A stretch of DNA of 64,000 nt from Strongylocentrotus purpuratus. Lineage: Eukaryota > Echinodermata > Echinoidea > Camarodonta > Strongylocentrotidae. Every line of letters starts with the position of its first letter. Position 1 is the first letter of the stretch. The notes under the pieces are model-generated. The model worked only from the letters and a program-made list of their open reading frames with translations. It was not told where the DNA came from and did no database searches. Positions 41,226 through 52,300 of the stretch are shown piece after piece. The stretch spans positions 521,001-585,000 of the forward strand of contig NW_022145559.1 of NCBI RefSeq assembly GCF_000002235.5. The letters are read 5' to 3'. The position numbers and the translations under genes are program-made.

Positions 41226-44200
41226 ATGAGTACTGTTGGACAAAAGAATGCCAAAGGAGACCCTGAGGGTGGAGTCCGTCCTGAAGATTCGGCCAGCCAG
41301 TGTGGGAGCACTACATCTTCAGTGCGACTGCGGACTTTGGCACGTAGAGCTGCTTTAGCTGTTGAGGCTGAAGCACTGAAACAGAAGATGGCGCTGGAAA
41401 AGGAGGAGTTAGCTTTGAGACAGCGTAAAGCTCAGCTAGATATGGATACCAGGATGAAAATATCTGATGCTGAGACACAAGTCTATTTGAATGAAGCGGA
41501 TAGGCTATTGTCGGATGAAGCTAGTGCTCCTCAGAAACATCCAGTTGAAGTGAATGAAACGTTGACATATCCGCTGGACTCTGGAACGCCAACGCCAACC
41601 CAGGTTGAACAGAGTACGAAGCCAACGGAGGCTTTGTTGCTGCAGATTTTGCAGGAGGGACAGAAACAACAGAGGCAATTATTGGAGTCTCTTAATGTGC
41701 CTCAAACACAAATGATGACGTATGATGGCAACCCTCTTAAATATTGGGAGTTTTGGAGGGCGTTTGAGAACTCAATAGACTGTACAAGTATTCCGGACAG
41801 TGCCAAACTGACCCGACTTCTATACTACTGCGAAGGAGATGCCCGCAAAATCTTGCAGCCTTGTAGTATTATGCCATCTGGCGAAGGGTATATGAGGGCG
41901 AAGGCCATGCTACAAGAGAGGTTTGGTACACCCTTCATGATAGCTGATGCTTGGATCAGGAAAGTGACCGGAGGGCGGAAGATCACCGGACGGGACAAGA
42001 GGGCCCTAAGAGAATTCGCAGATGAACTGCAAGTTTGCTCACTGACTTTAGATGCCATGGGTTACATTGGCGATTTGTCACCACAGTTAGTCCTTGTCCA
42101 GATAGTTGAACGACTACCACTATACTTATGCGGGAGATGGCTGAGTGTGGTACGAAGAATCAGGCGAGAGGATAGACTTCCTAACATATTTGACCTGGTG
42201 GATTTTGTCCAAGGTGCAGCTGACGAGGAGAATGATCCGGTCTACGGAAGGCTTCTTACCAAGGATCAGGGCGGTAGCGGCACCTCCCAGAACAAGAAGT
42301 CGACAGGACTGAAGAAGGGTGCTTTCTCCACGACAGCCACAGGCAATGATGTGACACCACAGCTGTGTGTGATATGCAAGGAATCGCACAGTCTGTTTGG
42401 CTGCGACAAGTTCAAACGAATGCAGCTAGATGACCGGCTGAAACTGGTGAGGGAAAACAGGCTTTGTTTTAACTGTTTGGAGAAGGGACACATGTCGAGA
42501 TACTGTAAACTAAAGAGGGTATGTTCAGTTTACGGATGCAACAGGAAACATACTAAGTTTCTCCATCAGCAGAAACCAGAACAACCTCAGCAAACACAAG
42601 AGGAAGCTGTTAGTCCTTCACCTGAGAAGATTGAGAGTCACTTCACAGGGGCCGGGAACATGAAGGTGCTATTGCCAATCGTTCCTGTCTGGGTTTATGC
42701 GGCAGGCAGTAATATTGGCGTAGAGACTCTAGCACTGTTGGATTCAGGCTCGACAAGTACCTTCTGTACTAAGAAGTTGGCAGCAAGAGTGAAGGCAAGT
42801 GGATTGTCCAGTATAGTGTCTGTCTCAACTCTGGAAAGAGCCAACAGCGAACTTCAGACCAGTGTTGTAAGCCTGAAAGTTGCAGCAAAGTCATCATCCA
42901 GGATGGTGAATCTCCCTAAAGTCTATACCAAGACAGACATTAACATTAATTCAGATCACCTGCTAATGAAGGAGGATGTCGACAAACTCCAACATCTCAC
43001 AGATGTCGACTTTCCATCGACTTCCAAACTGCAGGTGGATCTCCTGATTGGGCAAGATTATCCAGAGCTTATTTGTCCCCTCGAGATACGCCGTGGCGTG
43101 CCAAGGAACCCTTATGCAGTAAGGACAGTGCTGGGGTGGACCCTGAATGGGCCGGTTCAGAGCGATGGTAGGAGGATGGCTGTGACATCACACTATATCT
43201 CAGATGAAATATCCCTTGAAGACCAATGTAAGCTGTTTTGGTCTCTAGAAGGCATCGAAACCCTTCATTATGATGCTAAAGGAATGTCAGTCAAGGACCG
43301 AGAGGTATTGAAGCTATGGGAGGACAATGTGGTCATGAATGGAGGTCACTATCAACTGCCCATACCACTCAAAGAACGACCCCCGCCACTTTGTGACAAT
43401 AGATGGATGGCCCAGCAGAGACTCCATTCACTTAGAAGACGACTTCTCAGGGATACGGCAATGCATGCTAAGTATACACAGGGCATGGCTGACCTAGTTG
43501 CCAAGGGCTACGCCGAGGAAGTTGATGAAACTCAACCGCCAAATGGAACTTGTTGGTACCTACCACATCACCCAGTGATAAATCCGAAGAAACCAGACAA
43601 ACTTCGGATTGTATTCAATTGTGCTGCCAAGTGCTTAGGAGTTGGTCTGAACGATGTGGTGATGCAAGGGCCGGATCGGATCAACAAGTTGACTGGGGTA
43701 CTTCTGCGATTTCTTCGAGCACCAATTGCCATCATGGCTGATGTGGAAACCATGTTCCACCAGGTAACAGTCCATCCAAATGAACGAGATGTACTTCGCT
43801 TCTTGTGGTGGCCTGATGGAAGAGAGGATGAAGATCCTAAGATCTACAGGATGTGCGTGCACCTGTTTGGGGGTACATGGAGCCCCAGCTGTTGCTCGTT
43901 TGCTATGCGGCAAACAGCAAAGGACTATGGAGATCAGTGCAATACCCAAGCACCAAGAGTAGTAGAGATGAATTTCTACGTAGACGACTGCCTGGTCTCT
44001 GTTGAAGAGGAAGATGAAGCTATAAGACTGGCATCAGAATTGAGAACCTTGTTGCAGAAGGGTGGATTTCGACTCGCTAAGTGGATGAGTAGCAACACAA
44101 GAGTTCTGCAAACCATACCAGTACAAGATCGGGCCAAGCCAGTGGTTGGACTCGACCTGAACTTTGATGCCCTACCAATAGAGCATGCACTTGGTATGAT

Positions 44201-44507
44201 ATGGGATGTAGAAAGAGATAGCTTTGTCTACAAGATTCAGCCGAAGGACAAGCCTTTAACACGAAGAGGACTCTTAAGTGTTGTTTCTTCTGTCTACGAC
44301 CCTTTGGGATATGCTAGCCCATTTGCACGGAGAGGGAAGTTGATTCTTCAGGAGTTGACCCGGAAGAAGCTGAACTGGGATGAGCCTATCCCTGACAGTG
44401 ATGCAAGGAAATGGAAGGCTTGGATTGAGGAACTTCCACAGATGGAAGGAATTGAGGTCAGTAGATGTGTCAAGCCTCAAGCAACGTCAGCGGTGGCAGC
44501 AGCCTGA
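41226..44507 (+). CDS. Gag-Pol region of the BEL/Pao element
   Basis: Frame of 1,093 codons. A coiled-coil-like Ala/Leu/Lys/Glu-rich start (about 35-90) is followed by the BEL-type Gag (DUF1759-like, Y-x-G-x-P-L-x-Y-W-x-F near 165-175). Next come zinc knuckles (C-V-I-C, C-F-N-C-L-E-K-G-H near 385-425), a DUF1758-type aspartic protease (L-L-D-S-G-S-T near 505) and reverse transcriptase with F-Y-V-D-D near 918. The mix is specific for BEL/Pao, not Ty3. Confidence 0.9.
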   Translation: MSTVGQKNAKGDPEGGVRPEDSASQCGSTTSSVRLRTLARRAALAVEAEALKQKMALEKEELALRQRKAQLDMDTRMKISDAETQVYLNEADRLLSDEASAPQKHPVEVNETLTYPLDSGTPTPTQVEQSTKPTEALLLQILQEGQKQQRQLLESLNVPQTQMMTYDGNPLKYWEFWRAFENSIDCTSIPDSAKLTRLLYYCEGDARKILQPCSIMPSGEGYMRAKAMLQERFGTPFMIADAWIRKVTGGRKITGRDKRALREFADELQVCSLTLDAMGYIGDLSPQLVLVQIVERLPLYLCGRWLSVVRRIRREDRLPNIFDLVDFVQGAADEENDPVYGRLLTKDQGGSGTSQNKKSTGLKKGAFSTTATGNDVTPQLCVICKESHSLFGCDKFKRMQLDDRLKLVRENRLCFNCLEKGHMSRYCKLKRVCSVYGCNRKHTKFLHQQKPEQPQQTQEEAVSPSPEKIESHFTGAGNMKVLLPIVPVWVYAAGSNIGVETLALLDSGSTSTFCTKKLAARVKASGLSSIVSVSTLERANSELQTSVVSLKVAAKSSSRMVNLPKVYTKTDININSDHLLMKEDVDKLQHLTDVDFPSTSKLQVDLLIGQDYPELICPLEIRRGVPRNPYAVRTVLGWTLNGPVQSDGRRMAVTSHYISDEISLEDQCKLFWSLEGIETLHYDAKGMSVKDREVLKLWEDNVVMNGGHYQLPIPLKERPPPLCDNRWMAQQRLHSLRRRLLRDTAMHAKYTQGMADLVAKGYAEEVDETQPPNGTCWYLPHHPVINPKKPDKLRIVFNCAAKCLGVGLNDVVMQGPDRINKLTGVLLRFLRAPIAIMADVETMFHQVTVHPNERDVLRFLWWPDGREDEDPKIYRMCVHLFGGTWSPSCCSFAMRQTAKDYGDQCNTQAPRVVEMNFYVDDCLVSVEEEDEAIRLASELRTLLQKGGFRLAKWMSSNTRVLQTIPVQDRAKPVVGLDLNFDALPIEHALGMIWDVERDSFVYKIQPKDKPLTRRGLLSVVSSVYDPLGYASPFARRGKLILQELTRKKLNWDEPIPDSDARKWKAWIEELPQMEGIEVSRCVKPQATSAVAAA

Positions 44508-45109
44508 ACGCAATCTGCAGGTTGGTGACGTGGTTCTCATCGCAGACGGAACTGTGCCGAGGTGTTGCTGGATGATGGGACGCGTTTTAGAAGTGTACCC
44601 TGGTAAGCGGGGATATGTACGTAGCGTGAAGGTTAAGACTGCAACGTCGACACTCGTCAGACCCATCGCGAAGCTTTGTTTACTTCTCGAGCAAGAGGAA
44701 TCGCGATAGACGACTTCGAGAAGTTAGCCATTTTATTTGTTGTTTTTAGAGCTGATACAAAATAATTCCAGTTCAATTCAAGATAGGGATTACTTTAGGT
44801 AGCGTTGAGCAAGAAACATTCAACTTCTGTGGACACAGCATCTAGTTTCGCATAAATGGATTCGGTTTAGATTCGCTTCAACAAGAAGAGACTTTACTAC
44901 AGTGATATTATACAGATACTTTGTGTTTCGTAGTGACTTGCTGAAATGTTTAATTGAATTGAAGCATAACTCATTTCTAGTTAGAATTCAGTTTCTAAAG
45001 ATAGTATTCTGATGGTAATACAATAGTTTGTAATCAGAAGATAAGGAAAGAAATACAGGTAGTATGTCCTTATTGTCATACTATTAGTGTTCTGCTATTC
45101 GGTAAGGAC

Positions 45110-45222
45110 ATATGTTTCCATAGCAACCACCTTTTTTGGATTTAAAGGGACTGTATTTATTCAGTTAGGAAATATGTTTCCATAGCAACCACCTTTTTTG
45201 GATTTAAAGGGACTGTATTTAT
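45110..45222 (+). repeat. Two tandem copies of a 57-bp unit in the BEL 3' non-coding part
   Basis: ATATGTTTCCATAGCAACC followed by ACCTTTTTTGGATTTAAAGG occurs twice in a row with a few bases between. It lies between the coding region and the 3' LTR. Confidence 0.85.
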
Positions 45223-45322
45223 CGAAGTCTTGAAATTTCAAGAGAGTGACAGTTTTGTAATGGATGTTGGCAGTGAAAGGTTTGGTAAATTCAAAGTATT
45301 CGGTTAATTTAAGGGGCCGGGA

Positions 45323-46191
45323 TGTTGATACGAGTTTTTCCCAATTTGACATTGTGACGTCAGAAGCGGGGTTTTTAGCTGGATTCTGCATTCAGGTCAT
45401 AGAGGGCGGGATTTGATTCTGTGGAGCTACTGATTTACGTTACACTGAATGTTTATTACACTGAAAAGTCTACTGTAATTTTGTTTTCCTGAGACAGCCC
45501 AATGTTGTAAGTAGAAAATTACTGCATATTATGATAGCTCAATATTTACTCTTTTGCCTGATGTTAATGGTGATTATAATGGTGGATTGATGTGATGTAT
45601 GAAATAAGATTAGAATCATAGAACATCCATACGTTTTGAATGTAAATGTACCACATATAAGTTTTGGCGTAAGTAGCGTATACAATAATTCATGCTGGAA
45701 AAGTACGAAATATCCAAGTAAGGTTATGATATTATGAATGAGCTAGAAGCTCTATTAATGTATGAGAGAATACGATTATGACTTAATTATGAACAGAAGA
45801 TGATGGTCTAAATTCAGTTAGCTAGGGAAAGTAGCATTTGAGGTAAAGGGGAAATTTTAGCACAAAATGACAGAAAGTAGGTCGGGTCAATTTGCATGAC
45901 TAGGGTAGGCATACAGAATATGGAGTGAATATTTTGATACAGGCATCAAGGATAACAATGTCATTTACAGTTATTATTCGGTGCTATGCATTTGGAAGAC
46001 AGTTTGTTGCATCAAACTTGATTGTTTTAATTGCGTGATGCATATGTATATCAGCCATGCTGATAATTTGTTTTATCTGTTCTATCTTTTATTAAAGGTT
46101 GAACCACTCATTGGTATCATCGCAAGGGCATTGTTGTCGAGTCGTCATTGCAGTTGGGCTTAGTAATAGACATAACGTCACCGTTCCTACA
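45323..46191 (+). repeat. 3' LTR of the BEL/Pao element
   Basis: Same 869-bp sequence as the 5' LTR; the short open frame at 45,981-46,163 occurs identically in both and is not a gene. Confidence 0.93.
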
Positions 46192-46238
46192 CAACCTCTT
46201 CACCTCACTATCCAAGATCCAACGGACTAGCTGAGAGA

Positions 46239-46871
46239 ATGGTTCGTACCGTCAAGAATCTGTTGAAAAAGTGTTCACAGACTGGCCAAGACAGTCAACT
46301 GGCTATGTCACACCTAAGAGCAACACCCGTTGACAGTCACATGAGATCACCTGCAGAGATGTTGTTTGGAAGACCCATCAGAACAACACTGCCAAGTCAT
46401 CATCTTTCAAGAGAATCTACCACCACTGATCATCTCTTGAATCGACAGAGTAAGATGAAAGAAACGCACGATCGACATGCGGGTCCAGATCTTCCACCAC
46501 TCCACGTAGGACAACCAGTCAGAGTCCTACATCCCAAAGATCATACTTGGATACCAGCCAAAGTATCCAAAGTCTGCGACGAGCCTAGGTCGTATGAAGT
46601 ATCAACACCTAACGGAGGAATCCTGAGACGAAACCGATCTCACCTGAGGGAGATTCCATCGTCAACCAACCCTACTCCAAAGCGTGTTAGGTTCGACGAA
46701 GACTACACTTCACCTACTCAAGCAGAAACACCAGAGCAGAATGGCAACAGCCATCAGCCAACACCAGAAACTCAGAACATTCAATCTAAAGGACCAACAT
46801 CAAACTCGCAAACCACAACAAGATATGGACGCAACATCCGTACACCAGCGAGATACATGTTTGAAGATTGA
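46239..46871 (+). CDS. Integrase end of the second Ty3 element, downstream of the BEL insertion
   Basis: Begins with the R-M-V-R-T-V-K-N-L-L-K-K helix of Ty3 integrases and continues with the P-A-E-M-L-F-G-R block, a chromodomain-free basic C-terminal domain (G-Q-P-V-R-V, W-I-P-A-K-V, R-R-N-R-S-H-L) and a Pro/Thr/Gln-rich tail. It lies between the BEL 3' LTR and the Ty3 3' LTR. Confidence 0.88.
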   Translation: MVRTVKNLLKKCSQTGQDSQLAMSHLRATPVDSHMRSPAEMLFGRPIRTTLPSHHLSRESTTTDHLLNRQSKMKETHDRHAGPDLPPLHVGQPVRVLHPKDHTWIPAKVSKVCDEPRSYEVSTPNGGILRRNRSHLREIPSSTNPTPKRVRFDEDYTSPTQAETPEQNGNSHQPTPETQNIQSKGPTSNSQTTTRYGRNIRTPARYMFED

Positions 46872-47364
46872 AACTGAACTCTTAAATTTCTTCAAAGAAG
46901 AGAGAAGATAAAGAAGAACACAGAAGACGCTTAGTTTAATGTAGTCTAAGAAGTTTATTGTTCATATGTATGTATAATCATTGTACAGTATTTTTGGTAT
47001 GACAAGCATAATGTTTATAAGTCTAAACAGATGCTAGCCCAAACATGTTTCGTTTGGAAATTCATTTTATAAAGGAATCAAGTTATATCAAAACTATGTT
47101 CAATCTTGCAGATCAACTGTGAAGTTGAAAGTGGAACGATATAATTATATAGACAGTTAAATACTCATTCGTTAATACAATACAAAAGAAACGTATTGAA
47201 AACAAATCAAGATTTTATGTTATATAACCTGATTGGAAAAAGTTTATTAGGAAGCAAATAACCAAAACTTGCATACTACCAAAAGTATTGTTATCAAAGC
47301 AATATGTCATTAATCATCGATCAGTGATGTTCACTGATTCCCAATCTTTCCAGAGGAAGGGGGA

Positions 47365-47500
47365 TGTTACGATATACGATATCCGATATATCCGGTATCC
47401 GTCGTAGTTCAATAAACATGGTCACCATCATCACAAACCTGACTGCCGACTCGTCTATTATCATGAGTATCTACCAAATCTAAGACCCTCGAACTCATCA
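47365..47500 (+). repeat. 3' LTR of the second Ty3 element
   Basis: Same 136-bp sequence as the 5' LTR, directly after the polypurine tract. Confidence 0.93.
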
Positions 47501-49236
47501 GAAAGTAGAAATAAATCATTTCATGGGCGTTCCCAACCTGCCAAGGAACATAACATAGTCAAACATCCGTCAGAAGAGGGCAGTATTGATAGAGCTAACA
47601 GACTGCTAAATCAACAGCTCATCATCTTATAGACCAGTTCACGGTTAGCACATTACTGCAATGACCCCGAATATCCACAGATCTTCAAAACATGAAGAGG
47701 TCCCACTTTGTACATTTTGAAATAATCACTCCAACAGCAAAGGAGGTGCTATATAAATAGCCTTTGTTTCCCCTTTTCAAAGAATACTTCCACCTGTGTA
47801 TCATTGAGTGCACTGAATGTGCATGAATGAATAATGATTACATAACGTTCATGAGCACGTATCCAGTATTTCGTCTCTGTGTATTTTAAAATTTGTTCTG
47901 CAATGACCTTTATCTGCTCATGCTCAGACTGTAACCGTGAACTGGCTTATTGTATCGATTTAATGCCAAACGTCATCTATTCATTAAACAAATATATATC
48001 ATTGTAATCATAAGCTTTCAGAAAAAAGAAAGAAAAGGAGTGTCTTTTCTGATGGTTATTATTTCGGATACAGCCATGCATGAGTTTTACCTATGTGGGC
48101 CTATATCGAATTAACATGTGTATAAATGTTCTGTTTTGGGCATCCAAAAACATTATTAATAGTACTGTCTATCAACTTAATATACGATCATTACACTGCA
48201 CAGTAACATGTGTTATATATTATTATATAATATAGGGCTTATAAATTCAGATAAAATATCGATATGATATGAATGTTGAAGTGGTTTATGTTTATTCTCT
48301 CTATATATACTCGATTTATGTTGTACTTATGTATCATGTCACATGTGGATTTTATTTATTTTTCTCTGTGAATAATGCATGTTAACGCAAATTTCCTTTT
48401 GGACCAATACATTTGAATTGAATTGAATATCAGCTATGCAAGGTGCTCAAGGCGCTTGATATTACTCCGGCTTTACATGACTACCAATGTCGGTGCTCAC
48501 ATCAACTAGGCACCTGTCTTACACGAACAAAATGTTTGTTGTTTTGTTTTGGTTCAATGCAACCCATTACACTGGATTAGAAATATGCAGGGGGATATCA
48601 TATCGACATCTTTTTCGTCTTTTTTCCTTTCTCCCTTTATTATTCTCTCGTTTTCTCCATTTTATTCCATTTCCCTTTTTCTCCTTTTGCACGTACCCCT
48701 ACCCCGTGTCCCCTTATAGCTACAGCACTGTTCCGGGAAATTCCTGCGAAACACGAAAGCTTCTTGTGACGCCTATGCGCTATCTCGAAACATTTGAACA
48801 TCCTGTAAAGACGCTTGGAGGACGTGAAGGGACCGTCGTGTGTTTGCTGGGCTCGGACAAAGTCAGATTACTTATGCCCTAAGTTTTCGTACAGAAATGT
48901 TTCTAATTTGCCCCGAAAGAGAGATCGTGTAGTTTGAACTTATATATAATAGGCCAAGGTGCTTATATGGGCAGATTGTTTACCTCTAGAATTACGTTCA
49001 AGGTAAAGCAAAACAGAAAAACTAACAACAGAATATCAAACAAGCATCGAGAGGAAGAAAATGACGTCATGAATAAGTGTTCCTGAGGCTTATATCATTC
49101 TTGCGTGCGAAATAATATTAGTAGGATATTCTTTTTTGGGGGTGTTTAACAGCGTTGGTCTATTTCTTGTTATTGCATATGAAATAAATAAAGGGCTGTA
49201 AAGTTGAAGTAAGGGTAGAATTTATAAAGTACATAC
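47501..49236. other. Region after the second Ty3 element
   Basis: Contains a small inverted-repeat element (about 47,629-47,952). The rest is AT-rich with a TC-rich patch at 48,600-48,690. An open frame at 48,487-48,882 has no family signal and low-complexity content. I looked here for further 3' exons of the CUB/LDLa gene and found none I could support. Confidence 0.55.
47629..47952. mobile_element. Small inverted-repeat element, CCAGTTCACGGTTA ends
   Basis: Left AGACCAGTTCACGGTTAGCA and right GTAACCGTGAACTGG mirror each other, and CTTAT occurs just outside both ends. TGCAATGACC is shared by both inner sides. About 325 bp, AT-rich, non-coding. Confidence 0.65.
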
Positions 49237-49368
49237 CGCATTCCAACTCGTCACTCCCATCCGAACATTCTGGTAGGCCATTGCACAGCAAATCAATCGG
49301 GATACATGGCATAGTCCCAGAGATACACCTGAATTGATCAGCCTGGCAGCTAGGCCGCTGGTCAGCAC
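49237..49368 (-). CDS. LDL-receptor class A domain 2
   Basis: 132 nt, phase 1 at both ends (acceptor TTTGTAG, donor GTATGT). Six cysteines in LDLa order with [10 protein letters not shown] and [10 protein letters not shown]. Next exon not found; the frame stays open some 40 codons past the donor and then stops, so a read-through end cannot be excluded. Confidence 0.88.
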
Positions 49369-52300
49369 CTACAAACAAAATCACAGAATAGTCTACAATT
49401 GAAAAGAAATTCACGGTAAAGTAGTTGTGCACTAGAATCAAAAGAATACGCCGCATCTCTAGAAGAACCGCTTTTTTTTTAAATCACGGAAAAATGAACA
49501 TATTATAAGCGCACCGTCCAGGTAATTGGGAAGTATTTTAATTTCAAATCACAATTGATGGTTGATTCATGTTAATTTATTTCCCATATACATCATCACG
49601 AGCTGATGAATTTCTAACAAATCATGGTCACATTATGTAAACAATGCATAATGGAAATCGGATGACCAACACCAAGAATTGAAAGAGAGAGAGAGAGAGA
49701 GAGAGAGAAAGAAATAAAGGGAGAGAGAGAGAGAGAGAGAGAGAGTTGCATTAAAGGTACTTTGTCCCATTTGCAGGCCAAAAAATTAAAAAAGTTAAAT
49801 TCCAACTGCATTTGAAAGATAATACTAATTTAGAACTTCCCTAAAACAGGTGGGGCTTGAAAATGTCTTTAAGTGGGAAAATAACGACTAACTGTTGTCA
49901 AATCGACTTTAGGGCTATAGAGCCCAAAAGTAATAGTCTTGATTTTCAGACATTTGTACCGAATGGTCATAGTTTTATGCTGCGCAAAGATTCGATCAGT
50001 TTAATCTTGGCCATCACAAGAAGTGGGTTATTGATGTAGATAAATGCTCATGTACCCTTTACAACTCTTTTCATGTATGTTATTACCAAAGGAGAAAAAA
50101 ACCAGTCAGTCACTAAATAGTGTCTGACAGTGTAGTCTAGCAAGTAAACGGTTTTCCTTGCATAATTTGAATATGAGGACACTGCTAACGTTTAAATTTC
50201 ACAGATAGGACATACATGACATATTCATAATTCCTGCAAAGTTCTACAGAATTTGAGGTTGGCTGCAAAAGGGACATAGTACCTTTAACAATTAAGTGGA
50301 ACATACAACGTCTGTGGATATTAAACACCTTGATACAATTCCTGGTAATTCAGATTTTCATATTGTAAGGTACAAGGATACAAGTTTTTAAAACTAGGCT
50401 CATGTAAATTCCCATGTATAAATGCTAATGTTACAGAATGCCGAGTAGTTGATAATAAATATTGTTTTGTAATAACAAGTTTAGGGCTTGGTCAGACCTG
50501 ACCAACAACGACAACGGCAACGACAACAACAGCGACAACGAGATTTCCCACCAAACACGCCGAAGGCTCCCCCTGCATACAACATTGTCGGGTGTAAATC
50601 AGAAATGTTATAATGATGACAAACATATAATCACAAGATTACCAATCCCCCCTCTCCAACCCACCCTTTGATCCGCATCACGATCAGATGAAACGATTAC
50701 GTCATGTTTGTAAGCGCTTCAAGGAGGTCATTGCGTATTGAGCTCCAACTTGTTTGTTTGATGGCTAATATTTTCGCGATAAATCTTGTTGAATATTCAC
50801 CAAACTATTTTAGTGAGTATAAAATAAACTTAGTTCGCATCACACTATTTTAAGGCAGCCATATGGTGGCCAAGAAGGGACATCGCGAATAGACTAAATC
50901 GCGAAAAATTGGCGATAAAATTCACGACGTCGCCAATTTTTCACGACGAGATTGAAGATATCGTGAATTGCGTGAATTTCGTCGTGAAAAATTGGCGATA
51001 AAATTCACGACGTCACGAATTTCGTCTTGAATAATTCGCTATTTGGTCTATTTGCGATGTCCCTTCAGGGCCACCATTGGACCAAGCTCTATAGATGAAA
51101 ATAGTAACCTACATTCCAATTCGTCGCTCTGATCGTCACATTCTGGGAGACCGTCACACCGCCATCCAACGGGTATACATGCGATAGCCCCTGACAGACA
51201 AGTGAATTGATCAGGTGTGCATGTGGGCCGCTGCTCATCAACCGTTTCATCAACCGTCTCATCAACCGTTTCATCCACTGCAAGCAAAATAAAACCAATT
51301 GATCACAATTTAAATGAAATGCATATGATAGCTCAACTACTGTTTTGTTTAATTGATTACCCGAGAAATTGGCGTATGCCTTGATATTAGTCTAAACTGT
51401 TTATATTAAACGCAATACAATGTTTTGATCAGTAAAATGGAGAATGATCGTGCTATTGGTAGTTCTTTGAAATAATAGTAACTGTTTCTTATGAAGTGTT
51501 TATCAGTTTATCAATTGGTCTCCATGGAAGAACAATTGGACTCCATGGAAGAACAGAGCCATTAGGTTAATGGCTCTGAAAAAGGACTATCCAACCGTTT
51601 TATCATTCTATCATTGTTAAATAAGTCTTTGATTTTGTTATATTGTGTTATTGTTTTTATGATGATTTTCGGAAATAAAACAAACAACAACAACAAGTTA
51701 CAACGTAACCGCAAAAAGCGCTTAGATTACTATTACCCCATCACTGGATTATGTTACGATGCTGACCAGTGCACACTCTCCAGGGAGCATTCCAACATGT
51801 CACCCTTTTACATGCGCGCGCATGCTAATCCAACGACACGGACGTTCACATTCTACCGGGTACCCAGTCAAAGGTACTATGTCCAATTTGCAGGTCAAAA
51901 AAATGAAAAGGTTAAATTCCAACGGCATTTGAAAGATGATACTAATTTAGAACTTCCCTAAAAAAGTGCGGGCTTGAAAATGTCTTCAAGTGGGAAAATA
52001 ATGACTATTAATTATCAAATCGACTTAGGAGCTATAGAGCCAATTAGTAATAGTCTTGATTTTTAGACCATTGTACCGAATGGTCATACGTTTTATGCTG
52101 TGCAAAGATTCAATCAGTTTAATTTTGGCCATCACTAGAAGTGGGTTATTGATGTAGACAAATGCTCATGCATGTACCCTTTACAGCTCATTTTATGTAT
52201 GTTATTACCAAAGAAGAAAAAAAAGCCAGTCAGTCACTCAATAGTGTCCGACAGTGAAGTCTAGCAAGTAAACGGGTTTCCTTGCATAATTTGAATATTA

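Larger units (their letters stand above)
40304..46191 (+). mobile_element. BEL/Pao LTR retrotransposon nested in the second Ty3 element
   Basis: LTRs of 869 bp at 40,304-41,172 and 45,323-46,191, identical by eye, flanked by the 5-bp duplication CAACC (40,299-40,303 and 46,192-46,196). Polypurine tract AAGGGGCCGGGA at 45,311-45,322. The interior has Gag, zinc knuckles, protease and reverse transcriptase typical of BEL/Pao, and the very end of the polyprotein is recognisable before the 3' non-coding part. The coding region is broken (about one break), so it would depend on other copies. Very young by its LTRs. Confidence 0.93.
36104..47500 (+). mobile_element. Ty3 (gypsy) LTR retrotransposon split by a BEL/Pao insertion
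   Basis: LTRs of only 136 bp at 36,104-36,239 and 47,365-47,500, identical by eye, flanked by the 5-bp duplication GAAAG (36,099-36,103 and 47,501-47,505). Primer binding site TGGTGGCAGC at 36,240 and polypurine tract AGAGGAAGGGGGA at 47,352-47,364. A long leader (36,250-36,877) precedes the coding region. One interruption is evident, the BEL/Pao element at 40,304-46,191. Identical LTRs imply a recent insertion, and the BEL insertion is more recent still. Confidence 0.93.

Noticed and set aside
48487-48882. 131-codon frame on the plus strand
   Set aside because: Phe/Leu/Pro-rich from a pyrimidine patch, no domain, no splice context; treated as chance.
51614-51961. 115-codon plus-strand frame
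   Set aside because: Runs into the TTAA MITE copy B and has no domain; the start is AT-rich intron sequence.
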